Source: Helianthus annuus (lineage: Eukaryota > Streptophyta > Magnoliopsida > Asterales > Asteraceae). From it: 64,000 nucleotides of DNA. Position numbers and translations under genes: made by a program. The notes below the pieces were generated by a model. It made no database searches. It saw nothing but the letters and a program-made list of their open reading frames with translations, and was not told where the DNA came from. Positions 1 to 11,190 of this stretch are shown here, in pieces (positions within the stretch are counted from its first letter, which is position 1; each line of letters opens with the position of its first letter). The DNA lies in contig NC_035436.2 in NCBI RefSeq assembly GCF_002127325.2, forward strand, positions 18,238,205 through 18,302,204, read 5' to 3'.

Positions 1-675
1 AACAAATGGGGGTGGATCGAATAGGCTGGTCGATCGAACGGCAGGTTCGATCGAACGGTCTGTTCGATCGGTTGGTATATCCGATTGGACAGTCCTGTTC
101 GATCGGCCGGTAGGCTCGATCGGCTGGGCCATTCGAGTGGATTGTTTCTTCCTCTGGTGTGTTTGTGTTTGAGGATTTGATCTTTTGAAGTTTTCGTTGT
201 AGTATATGAGAACACTGAAGTGTTCTTACCTTTCAAGTCGATCGATCGAACGGTTCGTTCGATCGGCTAGCTCACTCGATCGGCTAGGAACTTCAGAATT
301 TGTCCTCAACTGAATGTCGCTCGATCGAACAGTCTGTTTGATCGGCTGGCATTCCCTACTACGAACGAGTTGTGAAAACGATTAAGTGTTGAAGAGTAGT
401 ATCTCATGATCCGAAGAGTAATGTTCACCAAACGCAGTTCGATCGAACATCTCTTCCTCGATACTATGCTTCATGAACTTTTAAAGTGTGGGACCAGGTG
501 CTAGCCGACCGGCTGGTATGTCCGATCGGCTGGGCTGTTCGAACAGCCTAGCCGTTCGGCCAGCATCTCTGACCTGGTCGGCCTTTCGTCTAACACTTGG
601 CTGTGTGGTTACTTGTCATTATATCGAGGTAGTTTGATAACGAGTTGAACTATGATACCTTCGTTCTTACTCGTC
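1..675. repeat. CGATCG-rich repeat DNA flanking element 1
   Basis: No gene is visible. The stretch is dense in imperfect copies of short palindromic motifs such as TCGATCGAACGGT and CGATCGGCTGG (for example near 30-130, 240-285, 310-350 and 500-565). Very similar CGATCGGGTGG-type motifs occur at 26490-27350 inside a minus-strand Ty3 LTR, so this is probably part of an LTR or internal region of a related element. It ends where the LTR of element 1 begins (TGTAACACC at 676). Confidence 0.6.
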
Positions 676-3600
676 TGTAACACCTCGAAAAATTTCATCC
701 AATAATGTCTTGACACGTGTCATAAGGTTCCGGAATGTGAAAACAAACTTTAGAGGGACTAAAAGTGACAAACAGTGAAAACTATGGAACGTAAGGGTCC
801 AAAGTGTCAACAATGGATAAATAGACTCTATGATAACCCTACATAATGTTTATAACCTTAAACGGATGGTTCATGGATCATACGACGCGGAAATTGCACA
901 AAAGTGAGGAATTACAAACTATAGGGGCCAAAAGTGTCAACATGTTGAATTTATACCTCTGAGTGAACTTTTGGCAGACCCGAAGCTTTTTAATGCTAAA
1001 ATATACTCATTAGAATGTGTGGTAAAAATTTCGTGAAGTTTCGTTAACGTATGAGAAAGTTATGGCCAAAACCGTACTTGAAGGACTAAAAGCGTCAACG
1101 TCGAATTTCATGGCTTTTCGGTTGAGCGCAAAGTTATCCGAGGACATTACCATGTTGGTAAATGTCCCAAGGTTCTTAAAAACCAATTTTGGGGGTTTAC
1201 GAGTCAAAATAACTAGCCGAAACCTCGTATACGAAGACCAAGGACCAAAACTTCAATATTAAAGAGATTTGAGGATCAGATGGGGCTAGGTGTCACACCT
1301 AGGACCCTAGGCGTGACGCGAGGCCTGCCCAGGTCCAGAATTCGCGAAAATTGCATTTTGGGTCCGAATTTGAAGTGCATAACAGCTGCCATCACCTCCT
1401 TTTGCTCCAATTAAATCCCATGCATGCCTAGTGCAACAGTGTGCTACCTCCAACCTCTGAATTCATCTTTAAATCAGATCAAAAGCTCCTTTCTTGGGCA
1501 TTTGCATTGTGATCAAGAAGCTCTCAACTCTCAAGAACACTCTCAAGACTTTCTGGATCAAATCTGAACGACAAGGCCACCTCCAAGCGTTAGCTAAGCT
1601 TCATTAGGACCTTGGTAATCCGTTATATCAACCTCTAATTCGTTCTAGCATAGATTAATTGCTAAAAGTCAAACTGTTGTTCTTATACTTTGACTTTTCG
1701 ATTAAACGAGTTTTACTCAGTCATTTCTCAAATTGAAACCACTGATATGTTGGTATTTATGTGGGAAACAAACCCTCAAAAGGGTATTCTCTGATTCCCA
1801 CTTTATGCATGCTAATTGTCGAGTCAAAGATGTTTCTAAAAAGTCAACAGAAATCGTTTTTGCGAAAAATAGCTTAAATGATAATGTAGATGACATGCAA
1901 TCAGTTTGATCATCATAAATAACTTATAATGAGCATAAGAATGTGTTTTATCATAAACAACTCGACAATCTTTAGTATAAATACGAATCGGAACCGAAGG
2001 TCTTGTAAAACGACTTTTTCGTAGACTATCGATTCGGATCCGTACATGCATGTTTGAGATCTGTATTGGAGCTTATTTTTTGACTACATTTATTTTGGTT
2101 AAACTTTCTGGAATTTTTATTGCTTGAGTCTATGTTTAGCCGATTCATTTGCAGGTTTCCGATTTATGCTTAAAGTTGACTATTTTGCCCTTTTTGATAT
2201 AAAACGTGATTTTTGGAAAAGTGAAAGAGTAGAAATCTTTATTTCTAATATATAAACTTGCACCGAAAGTTTGAGACCAGTTGGTGGTCCAGATTTTGAG
2301 TTATGGCCGATAGCGTAAAACTATATCTTAAAGTTACATAAACGGCGCATTTAGCGTATAACCTATTTCAGGCCACGTTTTGATACAAAACTTTTTACCC
2401 ACTGATGTTATATAATATTTTGGGATTTTTGATGATTTTTATTTAATTTTTGGCTGATCGTATCTTAGATCGCTTAGTCGATTCGGTTAATGCCGGTTTT
2501 GACCGTTTAAGCCATAAAATGAGTTTTATACATCCTTTTGACCCGAAACCTTTTTCCACTGATTTTATATGTTAAATAAATTATTTTGAGCATTCTGGAA
2601 ATATAAAAATCTCAGCTTTCTTTTGAAAACCCGGAAACGGCCCTAGATCGCATTTTTAGCATTTCTAACGCATAGTAAGCGTTATACTCATTTTAAACAT
2701 ATAAAACTCATACCTACTGATGTAATTAGTATATTTTCATATAATAACAGTAAGTATAAATGTTTGAACTCAGATTTCCAGTTTTGGCAGTTTTAGCCCT
2801 TGTGAAATTACTAAAATACCCCTACGGTGCATAGTTTGATTTTAAATGATAAGTTTGGTATATGGGTCATACCCTACTGTTATAATATGTTAAATGAAGT
2901 ATATTTACTGTATAAACCAGACCCGAAACTCAGATTTCTAAATTGACTCTTTTATAATCTTTTAGATGACCAAAATGCCCTTCTAAGGCATAAATTGAGT
3001 TTGAAATTATTCGGGGCATAATAGAACATAACTTACTGATATTATATCATATTTAAAGCATATTATCTCAGGGAACTTGCATTTGACTCTTTTGGCTACC
3101 CGTAACGCCCTTTTAGCATTCGGTTCGGGTTACGTAACTAGTTTGCGTAAATTGACCGAAACGGGTCAAACGTTATCATTTTTGTCTCAAAATCCAGAAT
3201 GTATTTAGTATACCCATATTACACAAGTATTCAAACTTGTCGGGTCTAAATCACATTCTATCCGGTCTTTCGCTTAATCGTGCGCTTGTACCGTATCATC
3301 CTTAAAACTAACCGGTCAAAGCTTAAGCTTAAATAAAAGACCCGTTAGGAATCTAATAGGTTATTATAAACCTTTGTTCCAGATTAGGAGGCCCAGTAAA
3401 AGCTACCTACACTTACCATTTGTGATTCATACTTGCTCAGGTAAATACATTTTGACTTATTTTCCCTATACGGGCTTGGGGTACGGTATTTAAAATACCG
3501 CTTGATCGAGCGCACAAATCCTGCACCCTATGGGTGTACAGTCTTGAATAGTTTGTGCGACTCGTTTAAACAGTCTTGTTCTTACTTTAGGCTTTGGGGG

Positions 3601-4214
3601 GTTATTGACCGTGTCCCGGATATCCTTGGCATTATCTTACGAGATGGCCACGACCAGAGCACGGGGTGTAGGCGTACACCCGGCGTGTATAACTCTTTAA
3701 TGTGGTGTGTCATTTAATCTTTAGCCCGGACAGCAGATCCCGCGCCACCAAATGTACGAGTAACATGTAATTCGTTCACAAGTTTATATTGCATAATTAT
3801 CCCAAGTTAATAAAAATATTTATGCCATGTGCATTTAAATCAATTTTCAATCATTTTCAAAATGAGTCAGTCGATTTGTATTTACCAGTGTAAACTGACG
3901 TATTTTCCCAAAAGGTTAAGTGCAGGTACTATACGAACTAGGCTGGCTGTTTCCTAAGAGCGTCCACTATAGTCTCGCAAGCTCGGACGACAAAATAAAC
4001 TGTTGAACAATTTTATCTTATTTTTATTTGATCCGCCTGTGGATTCGTTTCAACTACTTATGATGTTATTATTACATTTAATTAAAGTTGAAATGTATCT
4101 ATTCTGCTTCCCCTGTGCATTATTATATTGTGTTGTTTGTCTATGACGATGCCAACCACGTCACTGTACCCCACACCGGGCCCACCGGTGACACGTGGAT
4201 ATCGGGGTGTGACA
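676..4214 (+). repeat. 5' LTR of element 1 (3539 bp)
   Basis: Direct repeat of 11191-14727, starting TGTAACACC and ending TGTGACA just before the primer-binding site. The short ORFs within it are not supported as genes. Differences from the 3' LTR are sparse in the first 1.1 kb but cluster strongly at about 1740-2110. Confidence 0.93.
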
Positions 4215-4217
4215 GGT

Positions 4218-4230
4218 TGGTATCAGAGCC
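4218..4230 (+). other. Primer-binding site (initiator tRNA-Met), element 1
   Basis: TGGTATCAGAGCC lies three bases after the LTR end. It matches the usual plant retrotransposon site complementary to the 3' end of initiator tRNA-Met, where minus-strand cDNA synthesis is primed. Confidence 0.92.
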
Positions 4231-4234
4231 AACG

Positions 4235-4274
4235 CTGAGTGAATTAAACACTAGTCCTTTGTGTTTAATCTCAG
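4235..4274 (+). promoter_or_regulatory. PBS-proximal bulged hairpin, element 1
   Basis: CTGAG (4235-4239), a TGA bulge, ATTAAACAC (4243-4251), a 9-nt loop, GTGTTTAAT (4261-4269) and CTCAG (4270-4274) form a 14-bp stem with one 3-nt bulge. The same structure sits beside the PBS in elements 2 and 3, where the lower stem changes by compensating substitutions (CTGAG/CTCAG becomes TTGAG/CTCAA). A role in genome dimerisation, packaging or priming is inferred from its position. Confidence 0.6.
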
Positions 4275-4422
4275 TTACACAATTGCACAATCCTCGATTT
4301 TCGAGTCTAGACAAAGAACTTAGGAAATGCTCGACATTTCGTTCATTTTATCTTTATTTTTATTATTAGCTTTGTCTTATATATTTTGTTGTGCAACTTG
4401 TTTAATTTTTGACAGGTTCATC

Positions 4423-5694
4423 ATGCCGCCACGTATGCGAGGACGAGGAGGATTCGCCACATCACATGACCACGAGGCAGGACCCTCACACAGGCGAGCC
4501 CCATCAGCTTCGCACAACACTGCAGCCCATGATCTTTGGAGATCATTCGCCGAGCCAGCCAGGCACTCGGTATCTTTGAGCACCTCGCCATCCCTACCTC
4601 ACTCCTTTGGGCCACATTCTGAAAATGGGCCCCACGACTCCCATGGATCTTTCATTCCATTACACCAGTCACCTCACCACTACCCAGCACCAGTTTATCA
4701 GGGCCTGTATAACCCTGATGCCTATTTGGATGAACCAGTGGGTCATAACCCACTAGGACCTGAAGACCACTTCTCTGGTGGTAACGAGATGGAGGTCGAC
4801 GAGGACACTGACCCTTCCCTGCCACCGTCCGGCACGCCTAACCATCCCATTGAGATATCGGATGGGTCACCATACAGGGGATCACCATTCAATGGTGTTG
4901 ACAGCTACGAGGAGAGGTTTAAGCAGCACGATTGGTTTTACACCCCCAGCCATCACAACTCTCCCATGCACCAGTCTTATCACGGTTCTCCCGTGCACTC
5001 TCAGCACCACTCTCAGCAGCAGCAGCTTCAGCAGCCGCCTTTGCAGCAGGACCCATCTGAGGCCTTTTGGCGCGACGTGGTTACTCCGTCGCCACCACCA
5101 CCACCGGTTTTGCCTCCTCCGCCTCAGAGGCCAAGGAGGAACGCGCGTATGTCTACGCGAGGAGGGATTCGCATTGACACCCCTCGACATTCAGGTAGCG
5201 GCCGCTACTCGCCGCTCCACGAGGAGTCAGAGATGGGAGAGTCTCAGCATCCCGTCTCAGAGGTTACTTCTGCGACTATTGCACCACTACCGCCGCAGAA
5301 CTTTGGAGAGCCCATCCCCGCGTATGCTAGCGCAGCACAGTTCAACCCTTTCGAGCCGACTTTTCCTCCCGGTTATGATTATACGGGAGATCCCTACTGG
5401 TTAGCTTCAGGCTACAACCCTCTCAATCAGGAGAGTACTTTTGGAGGTCCCTGGGTTACGGGACAATCAGCTTTTGAATTCCCACCGCAGGGATACCAGC
5501 AGCCGCAGCCTCCACAGCCACCGCAGTATCAGCCACCACCGCCGGCGCCGATGATGTCGCCACCGCAAGTCCAAGAAATCCTGCAAGGGATACATGACGT
5601 GCGACGGGAATTGCAAAATGATTGCCGACACAACCGCGGTATGTTCAAGAAGATGGTTGACTTGATTAAGGGTAAGAGTAAGAAGGATTATTGA
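4423..5694 (+). CDS. Extra pre-gag ORF (ORF0) of element 1, function unknown
   Basis: Encodes 423 residues from the ATG at 4423. I chose this start because the related ORF in element 2 begins at the equivalent residue; the frame is open back to 4327. I do not recognise a domain. The N-terminus is basic and Arg/Gly-rich (RMRGRGG). The middle is rich in Pro, His, Gln and Ser, with an acidic patch (EMEVDEDTDP) and a poly-Pro run. The last ~45 residues look helical and end in a lysine-rich tail (IKGKSKKDY). Blocks such as EPARHS, NPLGPEDHFS, RRNARMSTRGG and NPFEP recur in element 2. It is not gag, which follows 880 bp downstream with its own zinc knuckles. Disorder plus a basic tail would suit nucleic-acid binding, but that is inference. 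A splice-acceptor-like TTTTTGACAG lies just before the ATG. Confidence 0.7.
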   Translation: MPPRMRGRGGFATSHDHEAGPSHRRAPSASHNTAAHDLWRSFAEPARHSVSLSTSPSLPHSFGPHSENGPHDSHGSFIPLHQSPHHYPAPVYQGLYNPDAYLDEPVGHNPLGPEDHFSGGNEMEVDEDTDPSLPPSGTPNHPIEISDGSPYRGSPFNGVDSYEERFKQHDWFYTPSHHNSPMHQSYHGSPVHSQHHSQQQQLQQPPLQQDPSEAFWRDVVTPSPPPPPVLPPPPQRPRRNARMSTRGGIRIDTPRHSGSGRYSPLHEESEMGESQHPVSEVTSATIAPLPPQNFGEPIPAYASAAQFNPFEPTFPPGYDYTGDPYWLASGYNPLNQESTFGGPWVTGQSAFEFPPQGYQQPQPPQPPQYQPPPPAPMMSPPQVQEILQGIHDVRRELQNDCRHNRGMFKKMVDLIKGKSKKDY

Positions 5695-6576
5695 ATCCTG
5701 TGTTGTTAGCTCTTTTACTCATGTCCCTGCGTGGACATTTATTCCTGTATTCTACCCCTGCGTGGGTATATTTCTCTTATTCTACCCCTGCGTGGGTATG
5801 TTGTTCTGTTAACCCCTGCGTGGGTTTGCTTTGTTTTATTTGTTGATGTTGTTATTGGTTTAGCCCCTGCGCGGGCATGTTATTCACGTTATTTGAATTA
5901 AAGTCCCGTTTAGGGCAAAGATGTACTAGTTACTTTATTTAAAATTTAAAATGGTTAATTTGAATTTCTCATTTTATTTATGTGCATGAATATAATATTC
6001 AAATAAATGGAAAATATCAATTTTTATTTGATTTGCCATTCTAATAAGAATCTTAGTAAGGTAAAACCTAGCTTGAATGTCTTATTAACAGACCTGGCCA
6101 ATATGGTAAAACCTGGTTGAAAAGATTCAAATCTCTGTTAACATCTGTAAACATGTTAGCATTCCTGGCTAAACGTGATCTGTAGAATCACACAAGCCAC
6201 CCTTTTTAATAAATTATCTACAGATTATATCTGTATACAAGTCTGGTAATGACTTGATACCTACGGGTTATGACTATGTCATATAGTGGCAGTTGTGGTT
6301 TATGACTCCCTGCCTAGTAAAGGATTATTTGTTTAATTATACAATTTCTAATCCTATAAAAATCTAAATTTATAATTTAGTAATTGTCCGAAGTGACTAG
6401 GCCTATTGTGCCAATATACATTTCATTCCATAATATAGTTGCTAATAAAAGCCCTGAATGAAATTAAATAAATTAACTATTATGGTTCTTAATACCATGG
6501 TTAATAAATCGTCTAGAACGATAATATTGTTAGGTTTCTAAATAAGACCTTGTCCTTTTATGTAGCTTAAAGCTAC
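5695..6576 (+). other. ORF0-gag spacer of element 1 with short hairpin array
   Basis: Non-coding spacer. At 5721-5876 five short inverted repeats each have a 6-nt loop: ATGTCC/GGACAT (5721-5738), TACCC/GGGTA (5753-5768 and 5783-5798), AACCC/GGGTT (5811-5826) and GCCC/GGGC (5863-5876). The loop is CTGCGT, or CTGCGC in the last. The stems differ but always pair. Equivalent arrays occur at the same place in elements 2 and 3. A further block near 6288-6325 (GGCAG ... CTGCC) is also shared by the three elements. I see no ORF of note here. Confidence 0.6.
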
Positions 6577-7302
6577 ATGGCCAAATCGGAGGAGACCAAC
6601 AGTCATTCTGGAGAACACCCAGATAATACCAGGATTCACGTCACTGGTGAAGAATTGCAAGCACTGATAGATAACGCTGTTGCCAAAGCTATGGATAGGC
6701 AATTCAGGGAATCTAGCGGTACTCGGAGTAGGACCCGAACAGTATCGCACGTAAAGCCCAAGACTCATTCTGAGGCTCATAGTAAGCCACCTTCTAAAAA
6801 GAGTGAGCCAAAGAAGGATGAGGAGGATAATCACTCCTCCAACCACAGCAGTATTCCTAAGCAAGAAGTCAAGCTGAAGCATGATACGCACAGCAAGTCC
6901 TGTACGTACAAGTATTTCGTTTCTTGCAAACCCAGAGATTTTACTGGGGAAAAAGGAGCAGTTGACTGCATGACATGGCTGGATGAGATGGATACTGTTG
7001 TTGATATCAGCGGGTGTGCTGATAGGGACGTCGTGAAGTACATGTCCCAGTCGTTCAAGGGAGATGGGTTAGCATGGTGGAAGTCACTCCTACAAGCTGC
7101 CGGTAAGGCCACACTGTACGGTATGTCATGGGAACAGTTTGTGGCCCTGATCAAAGAGAATTTCTGCCCGCAGCATGAGGTCGAAAGGATTGAATCGGAT
7201 TTCGTATCTCTGGTTATGAAGGACCTCGATTGTCAAGCGTATCTTACTACGTTCAACACTTTATCTCGGTTAGTGCCTTATCTGGTGACCCCGGAGCCGT
7301 GA
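6577..7302 (+). CDS. Gag (N-terminal part, ends at premature TGA), element 1
   Basis: 241 codons from the ATG at 6577 to a TGA at 7300-7302. It carries a retrotransposon capsid-type gag domain (about residues 110-240), including FTGEKGAVDCMTWLDEMD, the AWWKSL segment and a PEP run just before the stop. In element 2 the equivalent codon is an Arg codon, so the stop is explained by a CGA to TGA transition, the change expected from deamination of methylated CpG. The next reading block (7303-11154) is in the same frame, so gag and pol were once one polyprotein. The zinc-knuckle part of gag lies beyond the stop. Confidence 0.88.
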   Translation: MAKSEETNSHSGEHPDNTRIHVTGEELQALIDNAVAKAMDRQFRESSGTRSRTRTVSHVKPKTHSEAHSKPPSKKSEPKKDEEDNHSSNHSSIPKQEVKLKHDTHSKSCTYKYFVSCKPRDFTGEKGAVDCMTWLDEMDTVVDISGCADRDVVKYMSQSFKGDGLAWWKSLLQAAGKATLYGMSWEQFVALIKENFCPQHEVERIESDFVSLVMKDLDCQAYLTTFNTLSRLVPYLVTPEP

Positions 7303-7425
7303 AGGATTGCTCGATTTATTGGGGGTCTGGCACCGGAGATAAAGGCAAGCGTCAAGGCTTCAAGGCCTACGACATTCAGATCCGTAGCTGATCTATCCCT
7401 CTCCCTCACTCAAGATGTAGTCAGA

Positions 7426-10400
7426 TTGAGAGCTATGAAGAGCTCAGAGGAAAACAAGAGGAAACGTGAGGATGACACCTCACGAAGATCTGAGAAACGA
7501 CACAGAGGGAACAACGACCATAAGAAAGGGTCGGGATCTAAGAAAGGAGATCATCAATCGGGTGAGAGACCCAGATGCAAGACCTGCAAGAGACACCATT
7601 TTGGGAAATGTCGTTTGGAAGCGAAATCCCAGTCTCAAGAAAGGCGATGTGGAATCTGCAAGTCCACAGATCATAAGGCCTTAGATTGCAAGAAGATGAA
7701 GGATGCAACTTGTTTTGGTTGCAACGAGAAAGGGCACATTCGACCCAACTGCCCAAAGAATGCGAAGAAAGCTGATGATGGGAAGAAGACTAATGCGAGA
7801 GTCTTCAGAATGGACGCCAAGGAGGCAGTTCTTGACGACAACGTCATTACAGGTACGTTTCTTGTAAATGATGTTTTTGCTAGAGTCTTGTTTGATTCAG
7901 GAGCTGATAAGTCGTTTGTAGATGATAAGTTCTGTAAATTGTTGAACCTTCCTGTTAAGACCCTAAGTGTGAAATATGAGGTGGAATTAGCCGATGGAAC
8001 CATAGAAACCGCCTCGACTGTTCTAGATGGATGTGTTATATCCATTAGGAATCATTCTTTCCCGTTATCCTTGCTTCCCTTTAAGCTAGCTGGATTCGAT
8101 ATAGTGATAGGCATGGATTGGTTAGCGCAAAACCAAGCCCAGATTGTGTGCAACAGAAAGCAAGTAGTAGTGAAGACTCCGTCTGGTGAGTCACTTACTA
8201 TTCAAGGAGATACCCAGCATGGATTGCCTGAGCAAGTGTCCATGCTCAAGGCATCCAGGTGCATGCAGAAGGGATGTGTCATTTATATGGCACAAGTTAC
8301 CATTGATGAGCCGAAGCCGAAGATTGAAGATATCCCTGTTATCTCAGAATACCCTGAAGTATTTCCTGAAGAACTACCCGGTTTGCCACCGGATAGGCAA
8401 GTGGAGTTTCGGATAGACATCATTCCAGGCGCTGCGCCTGTAGCAAGAGCACCATACAGATTGGCACCAACGGAGATGAAGGAGTTAAGGACGCAGTTGG
8501 ATGATTTGTTAGCTAAAGGTTTTATTAGACCTAGCTCGTCTCCTTGGGGAGCGCCAATCTTGTTCGTTAAAAAGAAGGATGGATCGATGCGTCTGTGCAT
8601 CGATTACCGTGAGCTTAACAAGGTCACTATCAAGAATAGGTATCCGTTACCCAGGATCGACGATCTGTTCGATCAGTTGCAAGGAGCAAGCTATTTCTCC
8701 AAGATTGACCTGAGATCAGGTTATCATCAGTTAAAGGTCAAGGATGAAGATGTGCACAAGACAGCGTTTAGGACTCGTTATGGACATTACGAGTTCCTAG
8801 TGATGCCGTTTGGGCTCACCAACGCACCAGCCGCATTCATGGATCTCATGAATCGTGTCTGCAAGCCTTATCTAGATAAATTCGTCATCGTCTTTATTGA
8901 CGACATCCTTATCTACTCGAAGAGCCAAGCTGACCATGAGAAACACCTTCGTTGTATTCTCAAACTTCTGCAACAGGAGAAACTTTATGCCAAATTTTCG
9001 AAGTGTGAATTTTGGCTTCGAGAAGTCCAGTTTCTTGGACATGTGGTAAGCGAGCGTGGTATCCAAGTAGATCCCGCTAAAGTAGAAGCAGTCATGAACT
9101 GGCAGGAGCCGAAGACTCCTACCGAGATTCGCAGTTTCCTCGGATTGGCAGGATATTATAGGCGATTTATCGAGAACTTTTCAAGAATTGCTGCGCCCCT
9201 AACTTCGTTGACTCGTAAGAAGATTAAGTTCGATTGGGGCCCTAAGCAGCAGGAATCCTTCGATATTTTGAAGAAGAAGTTGAGCAATGCTCCAGTGTTG
9301 ACATTGCCCGATGGTATAGAAGAATTTGTGGTGTACTGTGATGCGTCACATACTGGTATGGGCTGTGTACTCATGCAGAAAGGCAAAGTCATTGCCTACG
9401 CTTCTCGACAATTAAAGGTGCACGAGAAGAACTACACCACCCACGATTTGGAATTGGGTGCAGTTGTATTTGCTTTGAAACTATGGAGACATTACTTGTA
9501 TGGAACCAAGTGTATAATATATTCAGATCACAAGAGTCTTCAGCATCTGTTCAATCAGAAGGAATTGAACATGCGTCAAAGGCGATGGATGGAAACTTTA
9601 AATGATTACGACTGCGAGATACGATACCATCCAGGCAAGGCAAATGTAGTTGCCGACGCCTTAAGCAGAAAGGAAAGGGTGAAACCGATCAGAATCAATG
9701 CCAAGCGCATTGAAATAAGAAATAATTTGAACGAAAGGGTGTTAGCTGCACAGAAGGAAGCTGTGCTGGAAGCTAACTATCCTGCGGAAAAGTTAGGAGT
9801 AACTGAGGAGCAGTTATCCTACGACAAGGATGGAATGCTACGACTAAACGGACGAATATGGGTTCCAGTTTATGGAGGACTTCGGGATGTTATCCTCCAG
9901 GAAGCCCACAGCTCTAAATATTCCGTTCATCCTGGAGCTGATAAGATGTACCAGGATTTGAAAGCAAACTACTGGTGGATTGGTTTGAAAAAGTCAGTAG
10001 CCGAGCACGTAGCTAAATGTTTGACTTGTGCGCAAGTCAAGGCTGAGCATCAGAAGCCGTCAGGTTTGCTTCAGCAACCTGAAATTCCCAAGTGGAAATG
10101 GGAAATGGTGACAATGGATTTCATCACCAAGTTGCCGAAGACGAAAAAGGGAAATGATACCATATGGGTCATAGTAGATAGACTGACTAAGTCAGCTCAT
10201 TTTCTACCCATCAAGGAGACGTATAGCTCCGATATGTTAGCTCAATTATATGTCGATAAGATTGTAGCGTTGCATGGTATACCTGTATCTATTATCTCCG
10301 ATAGAGATACTAGATATACGTCACATTTTTGGAAGAGTTTCCAGCAATCGTTGGGCACTCGTTTGAATTTTAGTACGGCCTATCATCCTCAGACTGATGG

Positions 10401-11154
10401 TCAGAGTGAGCGTACTATTCAAACTTTGGAAGACATGCTTCGTGCATGTGCGATCGACTTGGGTGGTAGTTGGGATAAGAACCTACCACTGATTGAATTC
10501 TCCTACAACAATAGCTACCATTCCAGCATAAAGGCTGCGCCTTTTGAGGCCCTATACGGTAGAAAGTGTAGATCGCCCATTTGTTGGGCAGAAGTTGGAG
10601 AAGTCCAACTGTCAGGACCAGATATCGTCTTTGAGACGACAGACAAGATCGTTCAGATTCGCGATCGTTTGAAAGCTGCCAGGGATAGGCAGAAAAGTTA
10701 TGCGGATCCTAAGCGCAAAGATTTTCACTTCGATGTAGGTGATAAGGTATTGCTTAAAGTATCGCCCTGGAAGGGTGTGATGCGATTTGGAAAGAAAGGC
10801 AAGCTAAGCCCGAGATATATAGGACCTTTCGAGGTCATCGAACGTGTCGGGTCAGTCGCTTACAAGTTAAACTTGCCTGAAGAGCTTAGCGCTATTCATA
10901 ATGTGTTCCACATCTGTAATTTGAAGAAGTGTTTCGCGGACAAATCACTGGTTATACCGCATACAGATATACACATTGATGAGAGTTTGAAGTTCGTGGA
11001 AAAACCTTTGTCGATTGAGGATCGACAGGTGAAAAAGCTTCGAAGGAAGCACGTGCCTATTGTTAAGGTCAAATGGGATGCCCGTAGAGGTCCCGAATAC
11101 ACGTGGGAAGTGGAATCCACGATGCAAGAGAAATATCCTCATTTGTTTCAGTAA
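7426..11154 (+). CDS. Gag C-terminus plus Pol polyprotein (zinc knuckles, PR, RT, RNase H, IN, chromodomain), element 1
   Basis: 1242 codons, in frame with the gag part upstream; 7303-7425 is open too. Three Cys/His knuckles lie at residues 51-62, 75-88 and 96-109 (the last [14 protein letters not shown]). The aspartic protease has DSGA at 157-160. Reverse transcriptase spans about 310-590 with FIDD at 490-493. RNase H spans about 630-750 (D639, E676, D701, D744). Integrase has a zinc region (H828, H835, C865, C868) and a D898-D959-E995 triad, the last two separated by 35 residues. A chromodomain-like end (about 1189-1242, W1217 and W1227) may bind modified histones, as in other chromoviruses. 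All catalytic motifs I checked are intact; only the upstream TGA breaks the polyprotein. Confidence 0.92.
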   Translation: MRAMKSSEENKRKREDDTSRRSEKRHRGNNDHKKGSGSKKGDHQSGERPRCKTCKRHHFGKCRLEAKSQSQERRCGICKSTDHKALDCKKMKDATCFGCNEKGHIRPNCPKNAKKADDGKKTNARVFRMDAKEAVLDDNVITGTFLVNDVFARVLFDSGADKSFVDDKFCKLLNLPVKTLSVKYEVELADGTIETASTVLDGCVISIRNHSFPLSLLPFKLAGFDIVIGMDWLAQNQAQIVCNRKQVVVKTPSGESLTIQGDTQHGLPEQVSMLKASRCMQKGCVIYMAQVTIDEPKPKIEDIPVISEYPEVFPEELPGLPPDRQVEFRIDIIPGAAPVARAPYRLAPTEMKELRTQLDDLLAKGFIRPSSSPWGAPILFVKKKDGSMRLCIDYRELNKVTIKNRYPLPRIDDLFDQLQGASYFSKIDLRSGYHQLKVKDEDVHKTAFRTRYGHYEFLVMPFGLTNAPAAFMDLMNRVCKPYLDKFVIVFIDDILIYSKSQADHEKHLRCILKLLQQEKLYAKFSKCEFWLREVQFLGHVVSERGIQVDPAKVEAVMNWQEPKTPTEIRSFLGLAGYYRRFIENFSRIAAPLTSLTRKKIKFDWGPKQQESFDILKKKLSNAPVLTLPDGIEEFVVYCDASHTGMGCVLMQKGKVIAYASRQLKVHEKNYTTHDLELGAVVFALKLWRHYLYGTKCIIYSDHKSLQHLFNQKELNMRQRRWMETLNDYDCEIRYHPGKANVVADALSRKERVKPIRINAKRIEIRNNLNERVLAAQKEAVLEANYPAEKLGVTEEQLSYDKDGMLRLNGRIWVPVYGGLRDVILQEAHSSKYSVHPGADKMYQDLKANYWWIGLKKSVAEHVAKCLTCAQVKAEHQKPSGLLQQPEIPKWKWEMVTMDFITKLPKTKKGNDTIWVIVDRLTKSAHFLPIKETYSSDMLAQLYVDKIVALHGIPVSIISDRDTRYTSHFWKSFQQSLGTRLNFSTAYHPQTDGQSERTIQTLEDMLRACAIDLGGSWDKNLPLIEFSYNNSYHSSIKAAPFEALYGRKCRSPICWAEVGEVQLSGPDIVFETTDKIVQIRDRLKAARDRQKSYADPKRKDFHFDVGDKVLLKVSPWKGVMRFGKKGKLSPRYIGPFEVIERVGSVAYKLNLPEELSAIHNVFHICNLKKCFADKSLVIPHTDIHIDESLKFVEKPLSIEDRQVKKLRRKHVPIVKVKWDARRGPEYTWEVESTMQEKYPHLFQ

Positions 11155-11173
11155 ATCTCGAGGTCGAGATTTC

Positions 11174-11190
11174 TTTTAAGGGGGTGAGGA
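11174..11190 (+). other. Polypurine tract, element 1
   Basis: The purine-rich run AAGGGGGTGAGGA abuts the 3' LTR start at 11191. It is the expected primer site for plus-strand DNA synthesis. The reverse complement is present at the same place in element 2. Confidence 0.85.

Noticed and set aside
1010..1262. Small ORFs in the LTRs of element 1 (also at 11525-11777, 3502-3717 and 14015-14230)
   Set aside because: Identical in both LTRs because the LTRs are copies; no domain and no conservation in element 2 LTRs.
4327..4422. Upstream start for ORF0 that would add a hydrophobic, membrane-like N-terminus
   Set aside because: ORF0 of element 2 begins at the residue matching the ATG at 4423. The added stretch is not conserved and lies after the leader, before a splice-acceptor-like tract.
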